In this document: positions 59,779 to 64,000 of the stretch, piece after piece
Position numbering within the stretch: position 1 is the stretch's first letter
Layout: every line of letters starts with the position of its first letter
Origin: Panulirus ornatus
Taxonomy: Eukaryota > Arthropoda > Malacostraca > Decapoda > Palinuridae
Assembly (NCBI RefSeq): GCF_036320965.1
Contig: NC_092226.1
Location: forward strand, 24,629,002 to 24,693,001
Direction: 5' to 3'
Length of the DNA: 64,000 bases
Notes under the pieces: generated by a model
Databases searched by the model: none
What the model was told of the DNA's origin: nothing
The model's input: only the letters and a program-made list of their open reading frames with translations
Program-made: the position numbers and the translations under genes

Positions 59779-59838
59779 GGGAGAGAGAGAGAGAGAGAGG
59801 GAGAGAGAGAGAGGGAGAGAGAGAGAGAGAAGAGAGAG
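59704..59838. repeat. (AC)n then (GA)n/(GGGA)n microsatellites
   Basis: AC run at 59704-59731, a 10-bp linker, then GA units with regular GGG interruptions to 59838. Confidence 0.97.
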
Positions 59839-59919
59839 GCGTTACCAGTCTTCGTCTGCAAGTGGTGGCACCAGTCACAAAGAGTCATCTTCTGCCTGGC
59901 TGTTATCATCGGTAGTGGA

Positions 59920-60050
59920 CGGAGACAGTACAGTCTCGCGCGGGAACTTCTTTCTCGCTAAAGGGGTCCATCATTCTCCTCCTCCTGTGTGGAGCGCAGT
60001 CATAAAGCTACAGGAGCCTTATACAAGAATTCCTGGCACGATAGAATAAA
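59920..60050 (+). mobile_element. Dispersed family C repeat, copy 5
   Basis: GACAGTACAGTCTCGCGCGG, GAACTTCTTTCTCGCTAAAG, GGGTCCATCATTCTCCTCCT, CCTGTGTGGAGCGCAGTCAT, AAAGCTACAGGAGCC, then GATAGAATAAATCCT. Confidence 0.6.
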
Positions 60051-60567
60051 TCCTATCATCTCTACATAGCAGAAGATTTGTAAGCAAAAACTGCATAGTG
60101 AACGAAGCTACTGCACATATAGCAATTGTAGTCATATGATAAACTACGTGAGAAATACATATGCAACGTTACGACAGAAGAACACGACAGAACGTAACGT
60201 TACCGTTGGCCAGCGTATGGCAGGTGTTTGGCTGTTGTTTGGCAAGTGTTTTTGCTGATGATGCCAAGACGCTGATGGTCTTCTCTCTCCTCGTTGAGGC
60301 CCTCGTCCGTCTCGCCAGGAGTGGTGTCGTAAGGCCCTGTCACATGCCATCGTGACAGAGAGGGTCCGAAGGCACGCCTTTGAGCTAGCTGCCGGGGAAG
60401 GTGGTAGAGGAGGGGAGGGTGGTGATGACGCTGGTGGCGGAAGGTACATACTGGTGGGGGTGTGGCAGGACCGAAGGTTCGCGCCCCGTTGAAATGTCTA
60501 GTTGTCAATGGCACAGGTGATAGTGGCGTGTCATAACAAGTTTACGTTGTCGCATTTCCGAGGGTTG

Positions 60568-60570
<3 letters not shown>
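60051..60570. other. Spacer, no gene recognised
   Basis: GC-balanced. Overlapping frames of about 100 codons on both strands and no domain. Confidence 0.35.

Positions 60571-60641
<71 letters not shown>
60571..60641. repeat. (CT)n microsatellite
   Basis: CT run of about 35 units. Confidence 0.97.
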
Positions 60642-60645
<4 letters not shown>

Positions 60646-60699
60646 CATTTCTGACTCAAGATTGGATCTGTTCATTCCTTGCTCCGCACACCGGCCGAG

Positions 60700-60925
60700 G
60701 TTCGTCCTCAGCCGTCCTGTGCGTCGCCTGTTAACACCGCCTGCATTAACTTTTCAGAAACCACTCCGGCGATTTTGATGACATTTCACCAGCGGTACTG
60801 TTGTACCGAGACCTTTCAAGCTTTAGCTGGTTAGATCGATTTGCGCCTGAAGATGACAAGCATTAAAGAAACGTATATATTTCTCTTTATACTTTGTCTG
60901 TGTATAAATTCCTTCATTCATTTCC
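60700..60925 (+). mobile_element. Possible second Penelope-like 3' end
   Basis: 60825-60870 reads GATTTGCGCCTGAAGATGAC then AAGCATTAAAGAAACGTATA and TATTTC, comparable in layout (CTGA..GA, short insert, GAAAC) to the hammerhead-like 3' part at 20980-21015. It is followed by a TTTGTCTGTGTATAAATTCC tail and then (ATT)n. No coding remnant was seen. Weak. Confidence 0.25.
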
Positions 60926-60973
<48 letters not shown>

Positions 60974-61012
60974 TATCATTATTGTTGTTGTTGTCATTAT
61001 TATTATTACAAA
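60926..61012. repeat. (ATT)n microsatellite, impure
   Basis: ATT units to about 60972, then ATC/GTT/ATT variants. Confidence 0.95.
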
Positions 61013-61084
61013 CTTAAGACGCCTTTGCTACGAACTTAAAAGCTGCACTCCACGGAGAGAGAATGTGCTCTTGCCCATCTACTG

Positions 61085-61142
61085 GTGATGACACAGCGAT
61101 GATACAGCCTCGCCGAAGGTGACTCTTCCCCCGCGAGGTAAC
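61085..61142 (-). mobile_element. Dispersed family C fragment, copy 6 (minus)
   Basis: Reverse complement reads GGTTACCTCGCGGGGGAAGA, GTCACCTTCGGCGAGGCTGT, ATCATCGC, matching 5370-5410. Directly adjoins the LINE fragment at 61143. Confidence 0.5.
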
Positions 61143-61650
61143 CACTTGCTCGCCGTGTCCCGCGTTAGCGAGGTGGCGCCAGGAGCAGACTGAGCATAGC
61201 CTTATTTGCTCGCATCCTTTCTCTTCCTGCCATGTATAATGCCCCGAAACCAAAGCCTCCTATTCACATATAGACTTCACTGTGGTCTCCTCCCCCTGAT
61301 CGATTCAATGCCCCACCCACCACATCCACACTACACCGTCGAGACTGTTGTAACACCAGACATACCCATCGTTTTCCTCATAGCAGCGACCTATCCTTCT
61401 ACACACCTTTCAGCAGTTCACCCAGAACCTTACCCCTCTCACCCACGTTATAATTCCATCCACTGTCGTGTCCACTTTCAGGTTTCTGAAACACCTCACT
61501 TGCCCCAGGTTTTTTTTAAACTTTAAGCCTTTTTCTTATTCACAATACCTCTCATCTTTTTACTTTCATACAGTGTCCCAAACTCGACTCCAGCCTCTGC
61601 CGTTTCTCACGCAAGTCTGCCACCAGCACTTCGTCATCAACAGACGGCCT
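61143..61650 (-). mobile_element. RTE-like LINE 3' copy (minus), internally deleted
   Basis: On plus it begins CCGTGTCCCGCGTTAGCGAG, GTGGCGCCAGGAGCAGACTG (terminal block), then GCCATGTATAATGCCCCGAA, ACCAAAGCCTCCTATTCACA, i.e. the 3' UTR seen inverted at 30.98 kb. 61430-61520 aligns with 36350-36450 (CACCC.C.TATRAT.CA..TCC..., then TTTCTGAAACACCTCACTTG) and continues upstream past the point where the 36-kb copy is truncated. On minus, 61640-61560 reads LVADLREKRQRLESS, the stretch just after the polymerase Asp pair. Compared with 35.6-36.45 kb, several hundred bases are missing. Confidence 0.6.
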
Positions 61651-61654
61651 CTGT

Positions 61655-61814
61655 AGTGTTGTCGTTAGCGTTGCTAACCGGGAAGCATTCGCGGGCCGCC
61701 CGGAGTTGAGCACATAGGTTCGAATCGTGGTACCGGCAGTCGGTCCACAGTCAACTCAGCTGTTGATCCTCCTCTAGGATGTTGTCGATAAATTGTATAC
61801 CTGGCTTAGGGTAG

Positions 61815-61816
<2 letters not shown>
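61655..61816 (+). mobile_element. tRNA-derived SINE, copy S3, followed by an AT array
   Basis: A-box-like TTAGCGTTGCTAACC near 61666-61680, GAAGCATTCGCGGGCCGCCC, GGAGTTGAGCACA, B box GGTTCGAATCG at about 61716-61726, then GTCCACAGTCAACTCAGCTG, TTGATCCTCC, GTTGTCGATAAATTGTATAC and CTGGCTTAGGGTAGGG into (TA)n. The most complete head in the window. Confidence 0.8.

Positions 61817-61896
<80 letters not shown>
61817..61896. repeat. (AT)n microsatellite after SINE S3
   Basis: TA run of about 40 units. The SINE tail seen in S2 and S4 is not present to its right. Confidence 0.97.
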
Positions 61897-61901
<5 letters not shown>

Positions 61902-63424
61902 TACTACTTTAAGGTAGACTTTCAACCTGTCATTGAGAAGCATTGTTGTCCTTCGTGCAATTCCGAGGCTTCCTTGGGGACCTCGTGTGAAGAGCCTGTC
62001 AGCACTGAGCTAGCTAGGACTCCTCACCCACCACCGCAGAAACGCGCCCAAGTCAGTCTACAACCCCCTGGGGTGTATCCTGGGTTGTATATATGTTGTG
62101 TTTGCGTGTTCGGGCGGCCTTGAAATGAGCTTGGGTCATCTAGGGTGTAGGGTTGGGATGTAGGGGGTGATAGGTCAAAGGCCATCTTCACCTAACGGTT
62201 CTCTTTACCACACCTGATTTAGCTTGACCCTTCAAGGCCTGGGTATCGAACCCATGGATCGTACCCGTGTGCTCCAGGGTGTTACGAACCTCCTCAAGAG
62301 GTTAGAGATCTTCCCACGAGTTATACTGGACCAGCCAACATAAAGTGTCATATTTAGAGTCAGGATGAAACGTTGAGCAGTGAAGTTAGTGGGTCATGTG
62401 TTGCTTCACCTGGAAAATGCTTGGGGTCACACAGAACGTTTTCTTCCCGACAGCCACCCACATAGTGGTAGTTACAGTTGCCATGAAGCGTCTGGCTCGA
62501 TCGTGAGCCAGAAAATATAAAGGAATTCAAACAACAGCAACAGACCACTGGGTCCTTATCAAGTCACTGGGGTGACAGTTCTTCAATAAGGTACTTGGGG
62601 ACCTCCTACCAGGTTACACCTCTTATATTATTAATGTTATTGATATGAGTTGGTATAATTAACCTGATGTCGAACTTCTCCCTTTCTTTAAAGTGTAATG
62701 ACAACACAGAGGAACGTTGATGCGATTACCCACTCAAGAAAATACTAAGCAACTCTTGAGAATAGGAAAAAAAGGAAACCTTCCTCTTACCTTTTGAGCG
62801 TCTGTTTACTTACTCCATGACTTCCACGAGCCAGGCGCGGCACACTTGACAGGTCAGAGACTAAAATTCCTCACCTTTGAACACACGCCCCAACATGAGT
62901 GCTCCCTCAACCCGGGGCGACACTGACGCGGCACCGCCCCAACACGCTTATTGCCCTCTCCTCTTCTCTCACAGAACCTATCCATAACGCTAATTAAACA
63001 CGGACCATAGTTTTTCTCGACGCTTGGCAGGATGGGACCGAGGAAAAAAAATACCGTGAATTTGTCGGTTCTGTGGAGAGACTCGTCACTGAGATGTCGT
63101 GTTCAAGTAGGGAAGGGGACGTGGGAGTTGGTTTAGGTAAAAGGTTCATTAATCCGGGTTACGTCGACGCGGGCACGAGAGGCTGTAAGTGGTCCCAGGT
63201 GCGACAGGGCGACCCGGTTGGTGTTGGTTGGTCTCGGTGCCAGTTGACTACTCCCAGCGAGAATTTCATCTCAATAAGCGGAAGAAAAAGGTGATATCCC
63301 CTCCTTTCCTCCTCCTCCTGAATGTGGACCTGGGGCTCATAAACCAGTAAGACGTTTTCAGCCAAGCGGAGGACGTAGGTATCCGGCCTATTTGAAGGTT
63401 GTCTGTTTTATTTCAGGGCGATGC
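61897..63424. other. Long spacer without a recognisable gene
   Basis: Mostly unique, balanced composition. 62810-63060 is simple-repeat free (ACGCTAATTAAACACGG and similar). Short frames only (62-73 codons), none with a domain. Confidence 0.3.
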
Positions 63425-63745
63425 TGTTCTCGCCTTTGGGTCTTAATCAGCCCTTTGAGCACGGTAGTCTGACCCTTGACCGTCCCTTGAGCACGACGGT
63501 ATGACCCCCTGAGCAGAACGGTACGACCCTTGAACATGATTACGAGACATAGATCCTGACCTTCAAGGATATTACCGTCGTGTTCAAGGAATTGATAATT
63601 CCAGAGACTGTTATCAGGGATGGTGGCAGAGAACATCCTGGCGATGGGGTAAGGGATGGTGGCAGAGTATACCCCGATGATGGTGTCAGGGATGGTGTTT
63701 GTGCACACCTTGGTGATGATGTCAAGTATGGTGGTTGCTGAAAGA
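63425..63745. repeat. Two adjacent degenerate minisatellites
   Basis: 63440-63540 has about four copies of CCCTTGAGCACGACGGTATGA (about 26-33 bp). 63610-63745 has about four copies of GATGATGGTGTCAGGGATGG + TGGCAGAGTATACCCC (about 36 bp). The 100-106-codon minus frames follow these repeats. Confidence 0.7.
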
Positions 63746-64000
63746 GGCGTTTGACCCTGACCCTCAAGAATTCCGTAGATATCCTAAACTTTACCAACAG
63801 TTGCATGCAGGTTCCTGTTGAGGAGTGCGGCCTCCTGTTCATTGCTCATGCGGATCGCGGCCCAGAAGTAGGACGTCACGAGAACCCTGGCGTCCGTCTG
63901 CCCGTCCAACTCACAGGCGCTAACCTTAATGGTTTTGCAATCATGTTGGACGTGGAACCTGCGTAGCTTTCTCTTTCTCTTCTGAATTTTTCATTCACCT
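63746..64000. other. Right edge, no gene recognised
   Basis: A plus frame of 71 codons (63751-63966) of ordinary composition ends before the window edge. I see no domain and no splice evidence. Confidence 0.3.

Noticed and set aside
59704..59838. AC/GA compound tract as a regulatory GAGA element
   Set aside because: GA tracts of this length are common microsatellites here (nine CT/GA arrays), and nothing nearby suggests a promoter.
61716..61726. B-box matches (GGTTCGAATCG here, and near 6208, 33193, 45905, 51542) as functional tRNA genes
   Set aside because: No copy gives paired acceptor, D and anticodon arms, and each continues into a shared SINE body.

Overview
The window looks like gene-poor intergenic or heterochromatin-like DNA from a large, repeat-rich animal genome. 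A decapod crustacean is most likely. This rests on the microsatellite load (twelve AT arrays of about 60-85 bp, many TG/AC, CT/GA and ATT tracts), on dozens of minisatellites, and on retroposon 3' ends built around 'CGCTACCTCGC..ACGCGGGA' that I associate with decapod repeats. The species assignment is inference. There are no bacterial operons, ribosome binding sites, CRISPR arrays, rRNA genes or intact tRNA genes. I found no host protein-coding gene I could defend; nearly all long open frames come from tandem repeats.

Layout. 1-2346 is a near-perfect 42-bp satellite-like array that runs off the left edge. 2.3-8.1 kb holds diverged minisatellites, one tRNA-derived SINE and one copy of a dispersed family here called C. 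8.9-13.5 kb has one copy of an unidentified dispersed element (X), AT/TG arrays and a 15-bp minisatellite. 13.5-17.3 kb is bounded by an inverted pair of a 200-bp family (A) and contains a 28-bp minisatellite. 19.2-21.2 kb contains a Penelope-like retroelement remnant with a GIY-YIG domain. 23.8-27 kb carries a 30-bp minisatellite and then a decayed CR1/L2-type LINE with ORF1 (coiled coil and SGNH-like domain), endonuclease and linker. 29.5-36.5 kb is crowded with LINE/SINE 3' ends, AT arrays, a palindromic tRNA-like pair and a 5'-truncated LINE (RTE-like) whose reverse transcriptase C-terminal part is still open for about 200 codons. 39-47.3 kb is mostly minisatellites (18 to 47 bp units), with two minus-strand SINEs and a jockey-like LINE fragment. 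50.4-51.8 kb is a second jockey-like reverse transcriptase pseudogene with a SINE in its tail region. 52.8-55.1 kb has the inverted copy of element X and a minus-strand CR1/L2 reverse transcriptase interrupted by a nested insertion. 56.5-61.9 kb has more family C/D copies and a compact composite of C, LINE and SINE.

How the parts relate. The repeated theme is retroposon ends abutting long (AT)n arrays: about ten of twelve AT arrays touch a recognisable LINE, SINE, Penelope-like or family C end. Either retroposon tails seeded these arrays, or the elements insert preferentially into them. The LINE at 35.6-36.5 kb, bounded by AT arrays on both sides, and the tRNA-like palindrome at 33.07-33.21 kb, also between two AT arrays, are the clearest cases. 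All protein-coding remnants are transposon-derived and, except possibly the short RTE-like segment, carry frameshifts and stops.

Limits: all alignments were made by eye, repeat boundaries are good to roughly 10-30 bp, copy numbers are approximate, and LINE clade names rest on motif pattern, not on a tree.
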